Below are positions 12,601 to 25,400 of a DNA stretch of 64,000 nucleotides, piece after piece. The first letter of the stretch is position 1. Every line of letters starts with the position of its first letter. The notes under the pieces are model-generated. The model saw only the letters and a program-made list of their open reading frames with translations. It ran no database searches and had not been told where the DNA came from. This stretch comes from Diaporthe sp. PMI_573 (lineage: Eukaryota; Ascomycota; Sordariomycetes; Diaporthales; Diaporthaceae): contig JAJTUP010000012.1 in NCBI GenBank assembly GCA_021399435.1, forward strand, positions 558,001-622,000. The letters are read 5' to 3'. The position numbers and the translations under genes are program-made.

Positions 12601-13503
12601 GAGTGAACATCTACGACGGGCCCGGGTGTGGGGACTACATACCTATGTCTCCCTTTTCATGCATGGCTCTCCCTTTGGGGGTCGCGAGAACAGCGGATGG
12701 GGCGAGACAGGTTAGATGGAGCGCGTGTTACCGCCACTTTGCGGGAGAAATGTCTTCGCCCTTCCCGCGTTACCGCTTTTCAACGCTCAAAGTCAACGGC
12801 TAAGTCTGAAGACAAAGGACAACATCACATCACCTTGCGGCAGTATGGCCAATACGCAATAAGCTTCTTCTCAATTAACCTAATTTATACATTGTAATTA
12901 GGGTTGCTTATCACATCTTCAGAATCCTACATAGCAATGGTTGAGTTTGATTGCTGAAAAGAGACAGAGAAATGCTGGGTGGCTTTTGGAAGCAACAACA
13001 GGAGGGAGGGAGTAAAAGTTCGACGTCATGGACGGCCGCGTACAATTTGAACGCGAACTCATGATAAATAAGCCAGTCAGACGCGCGACCCGTTGGACCA
13101 ATTGATCGATATTAACACTCTAGAGTCATTCGTCCTTCATTAACCATCATCATGGCATCAAGCAGCTGTGCCGAAATATCCGTGGTATGTGGCTAGCCAG
13201 CCCTCTCATCGCATGGAAGCACATCTGACTCTGCTCGGTTGTCAGCCACAGCCTCGACTAGTCACTGCTGGCCCGTCACGAGAAACAGTAGGGATGTTGT
13301 GGGGCAAGACTCAGCATCTAGGGAGAATTGTCTCTAGGACGCGAAGGCCAGCTGATATCAAGTCCCATCGATGCTCTTCCTCAGACCGTCTGATGGGGAT
13401 TCTGCTCTTTACCCAGAGTACGCTCAGAGACTACCGCCTGTCTGCCCTGACCTCCGCCACCGCCTTCAACACCACTCCCCAACCCCAACTCGCCCATATC
13501 AAG
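9697..13503. other. Long intergenic region, no gene recognised
   Basis: About 3.8 kb without a defensible gene. Open frames at 9988-10620 (-, about 210 codons) and 11178-11762 (+, about 195 codons) have no domain or family-like sequence. A short (ACTGG)4 repeat lies at 11061-11080. The right end (about 13370-13503) is pyrimidine-rich and looks like the leader of the acyltransferase relic. Confidence 0.6.
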
Positions 13504-14092
13504 ATGGGCAGGGCCCAGGGCGACAGCGAGGAGGGCCCCTTGCTCGGGACAACATCGACGGAGTGGCTCAGGGAGAAACGCCGGCGCGACGAGGAGCCGG
13601 CGCGAGGCATCCAGTGGTCGCGGGCGGCGTGGAGCATGCTTCCCTGGGTCATCACGGCGCCGCTGGGCAAGACGGAGCGGAAGCTGCCCAAGGTCACGCC
13701 GACGTCGTACCTGAACGGGCTGCGCGGCGTGGCGTGCCTGATCGTGTACAACTACCACATCATGACCGTGTTCAACATGTCCCTCAAGGTCAGGCTGGGC
13801 ACGGTGCACTTCGTCAACCTCGCGGTGGCGGGACACGGCGCGACAATGGTCTTCTTCGTGCTCTCGGGCTTCGTCCTGTCCTACTCGCCGCTGGCCAAGA
13901 TCTCCTCCCCCGAGAACCTCGACTCGGCCCTCCTCCACCTCCCTGTGGTCCTCCACCATCCGCCGCGGCTTCCGCCTCTACACGCCGATGGTGGTCCTCG
14001 CCCTCGCCCTCGCCTTCGTCACCTTCTTCTTGCCCGTCTTCCCGCCCTACCAGGGCCTCCCCTGGGCCCAGGCCGACCCCAAGACCAGCTGA
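13504..14092 (+). pseudogene. Truncated, frameshifted acyltransferase-3 family gene
   Basis: The frame opens with an ATG and runs through a hydrophilic N-terminus, then SYLNGLRGVACLIVYNYH, the start of an acyltransferase-3 membrane domain (proposed catalytic His in YNYH), and MVFFVLSGFVLSYSPLAK. Near 13928-13935, in a run of CTCC repeats, the frame is lost. The family-like sequence TIRRGFRLYTPMVVLALALA continues one frame over, as if one base had been inserted, and stops at 14090-14092 after PWAQADPKTS. Family members are usually about 450-550 residues with ten or so membrane segments. Here only about the first 195 survive, and nothing like the rest follows. I read this as a decayed gene whose 3' two-thirds have been lost. 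A sequencing error could explain the frameshift but not the missing end. Confidence 0.75.
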
Positions 14093-14698
14093 GACCATTT
14101 CATTGCAGCAATCCAGACATCCCTGCTACCTGACTGCAAATGTCTTCATCATAGCCTTTGAGCAAAGAACATCTAGTCGATTTCGTACTGTCGGGTCTGA
14201 ATGTCATATTATTAAAGTCTTCGCCCTGTGGGCACCAACGCAGCTTCCACACTTGGGGCAATGAGTTGAGCAACACCCGACTCACTCTTGAAATGCGTCC
14301 AGGGGGTCCGAAGGTTTGTTTGGGAGTTGAAGGGGGGAAGGGGGTGGGCGCTGACCCTCCCTGGTCAGCCTTCTACAGACACATGCGCTCTAACCGAGCC
14401 TCACACTCAGCCAATGTGGGAAGCACATTCCGCTTGTCTTGAATCGCTTTTATGACCCTGAACATCTAACTAGTACAGGACGTCATGCATCTAAATATAT
14501 CCCCGCTGGACCAGCTCCCCGCGCGGCCTGCACCCATGAAATATGTCCCTTATTTGTACAAATCCAACGGCCCCGGTGCCATTATCCCAATGACATCCAG
14601 AGCCTTTATGGCCCGGCGGGACGCTCGGGCCGTGTCTTGAAGAGTAGAGTAGAGTTGCGATCGATAGCAGTAGTTCGTTTGCTCCCCAGAAAAGAAAC
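14093..14698. other. Intergenic, possible breakpoint flank
   Basis: Non-coding stretch between the acyltransferase relic and the 3' end of yta12. Composition changes from GC-rich coding to more AT-rich sequence just after 14092, where the relic ends. No remnant of the missing acyltransferase domain is visible. Confidence 0.5.
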
Positions 14699-17375
14699 TC
14701 ATTGCCACCGCTGGAAAGCAGGTGACGGAGCTGGCGGGTCGTCCAGGGTCTCGGACGGTGGTGGTGGTGGCGCGCTCTTGCTACCGTCGAAGTACTTGGT
14801 AAACTCCTCCTTGTCCTTGAATGGCCGAGGACCCAGCAGCCTCACCATGTCGTCCCGGGTGAGCATCTCCCGCTTCAGCAGCTCCTCCGCCACGATGCCG
14901 ACCTCCTTCTTCTTCTCCGTCAGCAGGTCCTTGCACTGCTGGTACGCGGCGTCCACAATGCGCTTGACCTCGGCGTCGATCTGCTGCGCCGTGTTCTCCG
15001 CGAACGGCTTGTTGAACTGGTTCTGGTCCTGGTCGAAGGAGATGGGGCCCAGCTTGTCCGACATGCCCCAGCGTGTCACCATGTTGGTGGCCATCGCCGT
15101 CACCTTCTTGAAATCATCGCTTGCGCCGGTTGTCACGGTGGTGAAGTTGAGCTCCTCGGAGATGCGGCCGCCCAGCGTCATGGCCATGCGGTCCATTAAT
15201 TGCTTCGTGTTCATCAGGTAGGCGTCTCCAGTGGGGAGGTATTGCGCGTAACCCAGGGCGCCCTGACCACGGGGAATGATGGACACTTTGAGCAGGGGGT
15301 CGGCGTATTCGAAGAACCAGCCACAAATGGCGTGTCCTGCTTCGTGATATGCCACCGTCTTCTTCTCCTCAGGGCCGAGAACAAGAGACTTTCGCTCCAG
15401 GCCTCCGATGGTACGCTCAATGGCCTGTTCGAAATGGACCATCTCAATGCTCACAGCATTTGCTCTTGCGGCTGTACAAATTGGCCAAGTCAGTTTCACA
15501 GGAGCAGAAATTGGGGGAATAGGTAGACTTACCGACGAGGGCAGCTTCGTTGACGGCGTTGGCGATGTCAGCGCCAGAGAAGCCTGGTGTCAAAGCAGCG
15601 AGCCTTCCAGAAAGATGCTCCATGTCTTCTTTGGTCACGACGTTGGCGAGATGCACCTTGAAGATATCCGCGCGACCCTTCATCGTGGGTCTATCAATGT
15701 AGATCTGTCTGTCGAAACGGCCAGGTCGCATCAAGGCTTTGTCAAGAACGTCCGGCCTATTTGTACCCGCGAGAACCACGACCTGCTCCTGCGTGTTGAA
15801 GCCATCCATTTCCGTGAGAATCTGGTTCAGGGTTGCCTCGCGCTCTTCATTCCCACCAAAGTTGCGGTTTGCGTCGCCTCGAGAACGGCCAATGGCGTCA
15901 ATCTCGTCAATGAAAACAATGCAAGGGGCGTTCTTACGCGCTTGCGCGAACAAGTCCCGCACTCTTGAGGCACCGACACCGACAAACATTTCCACGAACT
16001 CGGATCCGCTGACGCTGAAGAAAGGCACCCCTGATTCACCGGCAGTGGCCTTGGCGAGCAGTGTCTTACCGGTTCCGGGTGGACCAGACAAGATGGCACC
16101 GCGAGGAATCTTTGCGCCTAGCCTCTGGAACCGCTCCGGCTTCTTCAGGAAAGAGACGAACTCCATAATTTCGACCTTGGCTTCGTCCATGCCAGCGATG
16201 TCGGCGAATTTGACCTTGACGGCCGACTCGTGGTTGTACATCTTGGCCTTGCTCTTGCCGAAGCCGAACATACCGCCTCCGGCGCCGCCGCCGCCACCAG
16301 GGCCTCTCCTCATGGTGTAGTAGATCAGGCCAACGATGAGCAACGTGGGACCAAAGGCAAATAGCAGGTGGCCGAGCTGGCCCTCCGCTTCATATGTGAC
16401 CGGAATCATCTCGGTGGCGGGAATGCCGAGCTCTTCTTGGGCATCGTCAAGGTGCCTCTCAAAAGTCTCGACGGAGCCAATTGACACGTAGAAGTGGAAG
16501 CCGGGGTTCGCTGCAACGCTGTCGGGGTACATGGACCTGGTGGCCTCCTGGTTTAGGTCCACCCTGACCCTGCTGCCGTTGTAGACTATGAGCCTTTCGA
16601 CAAGCCCCTTGTCGAGATAGTTCTTGCGAAGCTCCTGCCAGCTGATGTCTCTAGACTCGCTCGGGAAGATCATGCTCCACAGAGGGTAGAAAAGCGCGGC
16701 TGTCACCACCCAAGCCAGCATGTCGCCGCCGTCGAAGGCCTTAGGCTGGCCCTTGTCGTTCTTCGGGCTCTGTTTCTGACCCTGACTCCGCTGCTCATTC
16801 TGGTTGTTCTCGCTGCGCTGGCCTTCATTTTGGTTGAAGAATGGGGCGTCGTCGGACTCGGAGCCGATGGACTTTTTGGCCATCCTTTCCGCTAGCTTGT
16901 GAGCTATCTTGATCACCTTCATAGAGTCTGCGATGCTGAGGCCGGTTGTCCGCCCCTTGTTCAACAGTTCCTTGAGCTCATATGGCGCCCCACCCGTCTT
17001 GACCTCGTCTTCCACGTCTGCGAATGTCTGCCTGTGTTTCGCAGGCACCATATCGCCCATCTTTTTGAGCATCGCCAAGTCTTCCTCGTTCAGCCATACC
17101 CAACCGTCAGGCAGCTTTGGAGGTTCCTTTGATTCCCCAGGCGTAGTCTCCCCTGCGTTTTTGTTCTTGTTCTCGGCCTCGTCCTTGGGCTCTTTGGGTG
17201 GCGGCGGGCCGGTCGAGTAGAAACGGGGGCGAGGTAGGAGGTATGCTGCGGATGAGGACGACGGTGATATCCTTGGTAATCTCGCATGCCTCAAGCTGAT
17301 TGTGGAAGTTGTGCGCAGGGACGTGAGCGCCAGGCGGGTGGCCTGGCGCGAGGCCGGCCGTAATAATGTAGTCAT
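14699..17375 (-). CDS. yta12: m-AAA protease subunit, Yta12-type (2 exons)
   Basis: Exons 17375-15533 and 15471-14699 join to 871 residues with a 61-nt intron (GTAAGT...TACAG). The product is an ATP-dependent zinc metalloprotease of the mitochondrial inner membrane, facing the matrix, that degrades and extracts membrane proteins and processes MrpL32. Seen directly: an Arg/Ser-rich presequence ending near RPRFYS, a charged matrix segment, two membrane spans ([17 protein letters not shown] and [18 protein letters not shown]) around an intermembrane-space domain, Walker A GPPGTGKT at about residue 430, Walker [12 protein letters not shown] at about 485, the second region of homology [19 protein letters not shown], and the zinc-binding HEAGH near residue 656. 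[12 protein letters not shown] and [12 protein letters not shown] match Yta12 rather than Afg3. The start is the ATG that opens the presequence. Confidence 0.96.
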
Positions 17376-18340
17376 TCTTCGGTTGAGGCCGAGATATGTG
17401 CGATGGGAGGTGGAAGGTGGAAGGAGACAGCAAGTAGGAGCTGGGAGGTGGCGGCGGGATGGATGACTGGATGGGGTGGTCGGGTCGAGCCAAAACCCCA
17501 CGCAGCTCGTCGTATGACGATTGAATGTACACACGGACGCCTTGCTACCCCGATATGTTTGCGAAATGGATTGGTGCCGCCGAGTCGTCCTCCAGTAGCT
17601 CAGCCCCGGCCGGTCTTGTTGTCGTGGTGGTCCGGCAAGGTCGGGAGGGTCCTTAACAAGTGGTGGTAATTGCGTGCAGTCGTCACGTTTTGCGCCTGCC
17701 CTCCGGCTGGCTGGCTCAATGATGCTAAGATGCTCAGGGACCGCCCCGGCCCCAGAGCTCCCACCCGTGGCGCTGACAAATGAGCAAGTAAGACCCAGGG
17801 TTTAACCCATTCTGCCACCGCGGGCCCCTTCTGCGACTGTCCTTCATGAATCATCCCTCCTTGCTATCAGCCCAATACCAGATAACCTTGGAAGTTCGTT
17901 ACTGGGCATGCTTGTGCAGAACAGACAGGCGTCTCACACAGATCATCCTCCAAGTATGGTCTACCAAGGCTGTTATACGTGGGCACTCTTGTCATTTGAT
18001 GAAAGAATTTAAAGTTCATAATTGCACTGTGATATTTTCATAATGTTCTTGGGTCTCTGTGATGAGGTTATCTAGATCGCCAACACGCGCAAACCGTAAC
18101 CCTATGGTGAATTAGATGAAAAGAAATGCTCGCCCAAGCTCCCTCAACACACAGAGAGGCAGCAGGAATAATACACAATAGGCATCAAGCCGATTTCCGT
18201 CGTCTTGGACGCATGTACACCGTGGATGCAGAACCCTTCAGTATCAAACCGACAAATCCCAACCATCCTTTTTCACTGTTCGGCACCATAGACCCCTGGT
18301 GAAATCCTAGCTCGCAGAGCCGGGCTTGGGTCTGCCAGTC
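17376..18340. other. Intergenic between yta12 and the Zn2Cys6 gene
   Basis: Holds the yta12 promoter (left) and the 3' UTR of the Zn(II)2Cys6 gene (right). A tRNA A-box-like string near 17805-17820 on the minus strand has no B box or cloverleaf partner. No gene is recognised. Confidence 0.55.
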
Positions 18341-21300
18341 TTATTGTGGCCCCCCGAAGTTTCCATTCTCCACACTCGGATACGCGCCTCCGCTCATTTC
18401 CGCCCAGTCCCAGTCAAAACTCATGGGCAGCGCATACAAGTCTTGCGGTATGAGCGGTTGCTGGAACCCAGCCCCTTGCGCTGGTGGTGACTGTAGTGGT
18501 GGTGGTGGAGGGCCGTTGTGAAGCTGTCCGAACCCGGTCAACTCGGCAAAAGAAGTAAATTCCATGGGATCACCCCCAGAAAAGTCGGGCGTCCACCCAG
18601 GCGGTGGGTGGCCCGGCGACGGGCTGTGACTCGAGGCTGTCATGGGGCTGAAGGCCTGCTGCCCCTCGGTACGCGCCGGCGGTGACAAGGTATCATTGTG
18701 CGATTGACGTGGTGTGGGCGTGTTGGCGCTAGCCGTCGGCGGCCTGGGCGTATGTGCGGATGAAGAAGACCCTTGGTTTGAGGTCGATGCCCGTCGGATG
18801 GGGTTCGCATTGGCGGTGGACGCAGGTTTGCTGGCTTGTGAGGACTCGGCGTTCTTGCGTTTCCTGCGGCCGGCGTTCTCCTTTTCGGCCTTTTCGATCA
18901 TGACCTTGCTGATGCGCTCAAACTCGGAGCAAATGCCGATAGTGCGGTGCACTCCACCCGTCTCAATCTCCTGCCCTAGTGCGGACAGGAAGGTGACAAC
19001 CATGTTCAACAGCCTCGTATCTGATCTCGCTCGAGGATCGAGGGGATTTTGCAGAATGTTTCCGAAGAGAGTGACAAGTGCAGTGACAGGGAAGTACAGT
19101 ACCATCCTATACGTGTTAGCCTTTTGCCCAGAGTGGATTTGGGTATTTTCTAGCACTCACCAGACTACAGAGGAGTCTCCTTGGGGGACGTATTTGAGCA
19201 GTGAAATGGACGCTCTTGCTGCAGAAGTGCACAGGGCAGCCGAGTTGAAGACCCTTGGGTTCAGAGGTTTGGCATTGAGCCCCTGTATGGCGAAGTTCGA
19301 CAGGCGACTCGTCCAATAGCCACGGTGTATCGACATCCGATGTATCGTTGTGAGGCAGTTGTAGTATGTGAAATGGAGCATGACAACGTGCAGAATAAGA
19401 GGAGTGTGTGACGCCTGAATCTCGTGCTCGGGCCGATACTCGATAGGCATCCTGTCCTTCCAATCTTCCAGTTCCTGGTCCAGCTCCCCAATGGTCTGCA
19501 AGAGTTCACCGTCCGACTGCTTCGTCGCCTTGGTCGCGTAGAGTCTCTTGTATACCTTGCTTTCGATGAGAGCCAACTCACACATCACTCGGAAGAGGTT
19601 CATCTTGCCCTTGCTATCGGCCAAGGGGATGTTGCCGATGTTGTCTTCGGGGTCTGTGTCCGGGAGTTCCACGTTCATATCGTCGTCATCCTGCGCAAAA
19701 GGCCGGCCAGACCGGATGCAAAGGTCCTTGTCTAGCATGTATGCGATCCAGAACACTCTCTTTCTCTGCTCAATTTCGATGGGATTCAGGTTGAAGCCTG
19801 TGCCACGCTTGTGCAGACCAATGTTGTGAGATAGCCGTATGGCGGTACCGATAAGGAGTGAGGACGGCTGCGGATTAGGGGTCCCTTGCATGAACAGTGC
19901 CATGCCCAGGAGGGCCTGGACGCTCAACAAGTCGGTGTTGCGCATCACCAACTCTGAGAAGCAGGCCATCGCATTCTTCATGTAACCCCATGCTTTCGCG
20001 TCCTCCTCGTGAGGGACCAGGTTGCTCATCACTCGTAAGCGGTGTGCAATGGCGAGTGCGACATTGAGGCTGGCCCACCAACCAGAACCGGAGTATGGGT
20101 CCTTCGAATACTGCCTCTCTACCAGATGCATGAACGTAGGCCGGTGAAACAACGGGAACATGCAATTGAAATTGTCGAAGTAGTCCTGCAACAGCGAGAC
20201 GCACTCGTGCTTTGGCGGAAGTGGAAGGAAGACGGGTCGCTGGAACAGGTCGCCGAAGATCTCGGGTTTCCAGTTGTTCCATTTGTGGTCATCCATGGAA
20301 ACATGAGAAATCATATGCTGGAAGGATTTGTCTCCAGTCTTCTCGTTGACCCACTGAATTCCCTTGGGAGAGAAGATGGAGAAGCCAGATGAGGAACCTG
20401 GATCACGGAATCAGACACGAACGGGGCCGATAGGGGGGGGGCGAGCGCTTCGGCCTACCGATATATCTGGTCTCGCCAGATGTGTTGGTGACAAGAGAGC
20501 ACATCATCTCAGACAGAGCCTCAACTTCCTCTTCTTGGCCTTGCTGCTCATGTTGCTGCTGCTGCTGCTGTTGTGGCTGCTGCTGCTGCTGCTGCTTGCT
20601 AGCATCGATCGATTTGCGCTTCTCATCATCCTTTTGGGGTTCAGGTGAGGTGAGTGCGCTCCTGGGGGTCGATGCGCCGGTATCCTGCACCGAGGTTGCC
20701 TGCGACGGTGAGGTCGGGTTAGATGGAGCTGCCTGTGAAGCCTGTCTTGACTCTTGTCTCTTCTCGGCAAGCTTCTTCTCGAGTGTTCCCAGGTCTGTAG
20801 CGCCATCGTCCTCACCGAGGAGACCTGTCCAGGATGGTCAGTGCGCGAATGCACATGTCTGGCCTGCCGGCAACAACCGGAACAACCGGATGCCGCGGTG
20901 AGGCCGTCTGAGAGCAACGGGGAAGACCAGGCATACCTGACAGACGCAGCAGACTTTCCATGCGACCGAGGCGGTTCTCGAGACCCTCAATATACTTGGC
21001 ACTACCGACTCGTTAGCTGGGGGTGCTGGTGGCGACAGTGGCACAGACCGCCAGGCGCTGCAGGACAAGCACTCACCCTTTTGGCGGATTCCGCTTCTTC
21101 TCGACCTGGGTGAAGACACATTCGGTCTTGTAGTTGATGCAATGCGTGCATGCTGGCAGCTTCCCGTCGCACTTGATCTTCTTCTTCCGGCACATGTCGC
21201 AAGCCTGTGGGAAAGGTATCAGCCTGGATTTCGTGGCCCGCAATAAGGCGCGGTGTGGTCGCAACCGCAGGCAGGACTCACCCGTGCGATCCTCCTCCTC

Positions 21301-21485
21301 TTTGCCTCGTTGGCATCGTCGAGCAGGCCATTGGGGTCCCCGAACATCTGGGCGGTAAGCTCCGGAGGCAAGTGCTGCATTGGCAAGCCGTCATAGGCGT
21401 GGGCACCAAAGATCTGAGGGGGCTGGTTCATGAGCGGCGGATGCCCCATGGCCGGCATTTGGAAGCCACCCATATGATGATCCAT
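18341..21485 (-). CDS. Zn(II)2Cys6 transcription factor with fungal_trans domain (6 exons)
   Basis: Exons 21485-21282, 21204-21077, 21001-20937, 20824-20459, 20397-19161 and 19106-18341 join to 921 residues. All five introns (54-112 nt) have GT-AG ends and keep frame. Seen directly: the binuclear zinc cluster with spacing C-X2-C-X6-C-X6-C-X2-C-X6-C at about residues 70-97, a linker and coiled-coil dimer element ([19 protein letters not shown]), a polyglutamine tract near 210-225, and the fungal-specific middle homology region ([12 protein letters not shown], then [11 protein letters not shown] and [19 protein letters not shown]). The tail is Pro/Ser-rich and disordered, with an acidic-aromatic end ([10 protein letters not shown]) that could activate. 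The target pathway cannot be read from sequence. A COL-26/BglR-type carbon regulator is one weak guess from the cluster. The start is the first ATG after an in-frame TAG; no ATG lies on the sense strand for about 510 nt upstream. Confidence 0.9.
20551..20597 (-). repeat. Polyglutamine-coding CAG repeat
   Basis: Mostly CAG codons on the minus strand encode two blocks of Gln split by one Pro, inside exon 4 of the Zn(II)2Cys6 gene. Such runs often vary in length between strains. Confidence 0.9.
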
Positions 21486-22392
21486 GGTGATGTCGGCGCC
21501 CAAGATTCCCTCGTCTGCTGGGACTGGACTGGATTGGGGCCGGGGCTACGGCTGGGATTGAGTCTGGCTCTGGGTCTGGGACCGAGGCCGGGAACAAGGC
21601 GCGGCTTTTGTGCGCTGGTGGAGGTCAAGAGGGCTGCGTGGTCCTCGTGGGGGAATCGAAGATTGGAAATGTCGAGTGTTGGCGTTCGAGATATGTTGCA
21701 CGCAACCACAGTCTAAGGCGTGCGGTCAGTCGGGGTGGTGGGAAGAGAAGAAAGCCGCTGTCGGGTTGGGTGGTGGTGGTGATCAGTCAATGAATGGTCC
21801 GGACCGCTGTTGCAGGTGGGTGCTGCGGGTTTGGGTGTAAGTGGCAGCTCCCCAGCGGGTGTGAAGAACGTAAGACGGCGGGGCAGTGGGTACTAAGACT
21901 TGTTGCAGGTCTGCCAAGCCCACCAGTCGCAGCGACCTTGGGGATCCCCTCCAGAGCTGCCGGGGTACCAGGGGTTGGTGTGCTGAGGCAGAGTACATAC
22001 TATACCTAGGTAGACCTACCGAGACCTGCTTCCCTCCCGTGCCTTCCTACCTCATACCTGCCGCGCTGCCTGACTTGGACCACTGGGTACCCACAGTGCC
22101 TACGCAGGGGCTCAAGGGAAGGGTCGCAGGTTGCAGGGAAGCAGCTGATCCTGGGCGTCGAGCCTGTGCGCCGACGCAATACTGCTCTTGAGATCGACCG
22201 CGGTCCAAGGTTGGCACATTACAAACCCAACCAGCCTCCCGCCAACCCCCCGAAGGAGGGTTGCTTGTCTCCTAGTCGAGTCAAGCCAAGCCAACCCAGG
22301 TCAGTCCAAGTCAGTCCAAGTCAGAGGTCCACCGGCAGCAACCCTTTCAGCCCAGAGAGAGAGAAAAGGACACAGAGATGTGTACTGTAGAC

Positions 22393-22420
22393 GCAGATGC
22401 AGATGCAGATGCAGATGCAG
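22393..22420. repeat. (GCAGAT)n microsatellite
   Basis: Four full copies and one partial copy of GCAGAT in tandem, in non-coding DNA upstream of the Zn(II)2Cys6 gene. Confidence 0.9.
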
Positions 22421-25400
22421 GGGTCAAGGGCATGGGCCTGGCTGTGTTCCTCTCACACGCCAGGGCGGCCGTCTCAAGTGATGCTCACCACACCACCCAC
22501 CACCCACACCCCCTCTCGCCCAAAAAAAGAAGTCAGGAAACAAAAAGAGACAGCCCTGGATGCACTGCAGATGCACGAGAGGCGCTCAGAGTTTGGGTAT
22601 GACGGGTGTTACGACGAATTGGGAGAGCCGGAATTCGGTCTTGAACTGGGTTTAGTCGACGTCAATGCCGTCCTCCTTGTGATCTACCGCTATTCTCTGC
22701 CATCAACCTTGCTGTCACCCTTAAGCTCTGCATGCTGACAATTCTCCAGCAGTTGAGTTCGGCGGAAGCACAGCAGGGAGCGTCACTCTTGCTTTTGACA
22801 CAATGTGCCATCCCTGCCTCTTTCTTTGTGTGCATTCTACACAGTATGTGCGGGTGTGTCGTGGCGGTTGGCGCCGGTGATACCAACGACAGACGGCAAC
22901 GCCCAGGGCTGGCTTGATTAGCTTGGGTTTTAGGTTTCTTAGGTCGCGGCAACGGCACGCACAGTACGTGCTATGGCTTACAAACCGCAACCAGCCGTCG
23001 ACGTCGACACACCATCCCCCGAAGCAAGTTAGCCTGCCCTTTCGTTGCTGGGCATGAGGTGTGACAGGACATGTCACCGCAGCTTGGCCTGCAAGCGCAG
23101 CCCGCCATCGTCAGACACAACTGGTCGCCCTCTCGCCGCCATCCCGAAACCACCATGTGCACAAGAAAAAAAAAGGCGTGAAGGGTGGGGGGGGGTGTGT
23201 CACAACACACAGACGTCGGCGACACCGCCGCCCAGCCTGTTGAAGGCTTGCTTGCTATCTGATTCTAATGTCGCCGCATCTCACACTGGCCTTTTGCCTC
23301 CTGGCTTGCCTTTTCCCGCACAGCAGACCCCATCGGTTAGCTTCTGGCCTGCATGAAATGCGTTCGTGCACTTGTCACCTCGAACAACTAGGCGGTGGTT
23401 AGCTGCGTGCCGTCTGGCTCCCATATGCTTCCAGGAGGCGCATGCCCGTCGGGATTCGTCGGCTGCATTACACGCGGGCCCGTCTATGACGCCGCATGAT
23501 GTCTGATGATGACCGAGTTGTCGCGCTTGGAGTGGCTGTGGCCATGGCCTCAGTCCACTTAGTCCTATCTGTTCCCGCCCGACAGGACTAGACCGTCGAT
23601 ATCAATCCCTCGGACATTCATCATGTGCGGCATGCCGAGCTCGTAGCACTACGTGACCCGCGCCTGCACCTATGCGCGCCGTACTCAGCACGGCGGACTT
23701 TCGATTGATAATTAAGGACGACGATCCCGAGTCTCCCGTCCGTACCAAGACATCTCTTCTGACACGGGAGACGCCCCCGGGTGGAAGCAGGGTAGTAATG
23801 CTCGGCGGCCCCCCGCTGCCGCCCCCCAACCCCCGACGGTGCCCTGTGCCAAGCTGGATGCAACGACAGCTTTACTCACCATCTGAATTTGCCCTGTGTT
23901 CGGCGTCTAGTGTCCAGTATCCTGTGTCTATTGTGTTTGCAAGTGGCTTGGCTCACAGTGCACAACATACAAACGGCACACAACTACAGGTGTATCTTGG
24001 TCATATCGCGATGATAGCCAACATCTCACCCTCAGTACCATGGCCCGCTGTTCCAGACTTCACACCCTCGATGACGCAGAAAGTTCAGATATAAGCTGCA
24101 GGTACCACGCAACCTTAAATCTCGGCGGTGGTCCTACCCACCCTTGTTGTCTGGTCGGGGGAAAACGTTGACATGCGTTGCGGTGTGCAAGGTGACGAGC
24201 GAGGCTCCGCTTTTGAAGTACACTGCACGCACACGCGACAACTTGGACTACTGTGAGGCCCCGTCCCCCCAGAATGGGACTCAAAGATGCCGGACTCCAC
24301 CTCTCGCATATAGTGATTGATCACTTAACCGTTCCGCTATACGCGATACGAGCGGCTGTCGCCTCTCTACTCGAGTGCAGTCGACCGCACTCCTAGTCGG
24401 GAAATTGAATCCCAGGACCACGTTTCGCAGCACATGCAGCAGTGCATGAATTTGTGTATCGTGGCATTGGAACCGGATCCCAACAGTCGTACGATGGGAT
24501 TGGGGACGACGAAGAGCCCGAGTCTAATCCCCCCAGTGCTTGTTGCCATCGGTGATGTGAATATCCAAGGTTTGAACATCTGGAACCGGCGTGGCTTATA
24601 CTGCGTGAGATGTGGGGCCCCCCGACTCTTGCTTCCTTGTGTGCGCGTGCCTCGCAATAAAAAGTTGCCGGCAAGTCGTCCGGTCGAGAGAGAGACGAAA
24701 TAATTCTCCGATGGGCACAAGGGTAACTAAGTCCACCTTGTGGGCCCTCGCTGCCCTGACTGACATATGCAAGTAGTGGAGGTGCTCTACTGCGTACTAT
24801 TTCGCAATCAACCCTCAGTCCTCCTTTGCCCACGTCCCAAACAGGAAGCGCGTCGCGTAGAGTGCATAGGACCCGTCGATCTCCCCTCGGTGACCGCATC
24901 GCTGCCCTCGACACCCACAAAACCCCCTCCCCTTCCCACCCCGGACCGAGCAACCGACACATCTCCATGTGGGCGCCGTGTTTCCTCGCAGCCTGATGCC
25001 ACCGAGATGGTTTGTTTCAAGACGGCCGTGATCTCCTCATCCTCACTCCTCCGGGACACCTCCACTCCTCTGCTCACCCACACACACTTCCTCCTCTTGT
25101 GAGGTTGGAGGCCGCCAGAAACATCCGTCCAACAGCGTCTCGAGACCGCACACCGAGCCCACCAGGAGTAAAGAGTATAATGTTCACAATTTGTCATTGG
25201 CAGGCCCTTTCCTCACAGCCCCTCCCCCGCTCCAAAGTCCAAGCGGTTGCCCTGCTGCCCGCCGACTTGTCGCCCGGCAGGAGGAAGCACGCCCCCCAGG
25301 CCGTTTCACGTCTGTCTCAAGATACATCTTTACCAAGCCCAGCGCATCCGCGCCCGCTGATTGGACGGGTCAGTCGCCCTCCGGGTAGATAGGAATCTGT

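Noticed and set aside
13371..14264. 297-codon frame overlapping the acyltransferase relic
   Set aside because: It is a different frame with Arg/Pro/His-rich composition; the family-like sequence is in the other two frames.
17800..17835. Minus-strand TGGCAGAATGGGTTAA, similar to a tRNA A box
   Set aside because: There is no B box within 100 nt and no cloverleaf.
24245..24350. Minus-strand sequence resembling a tRNA (TAGCGGAACGGTTAAG, later TTTGAGTCCC)
   Set aside because: D, anticodon and T stems do not form; at best it is a badly decayed relic, with too little support to list.
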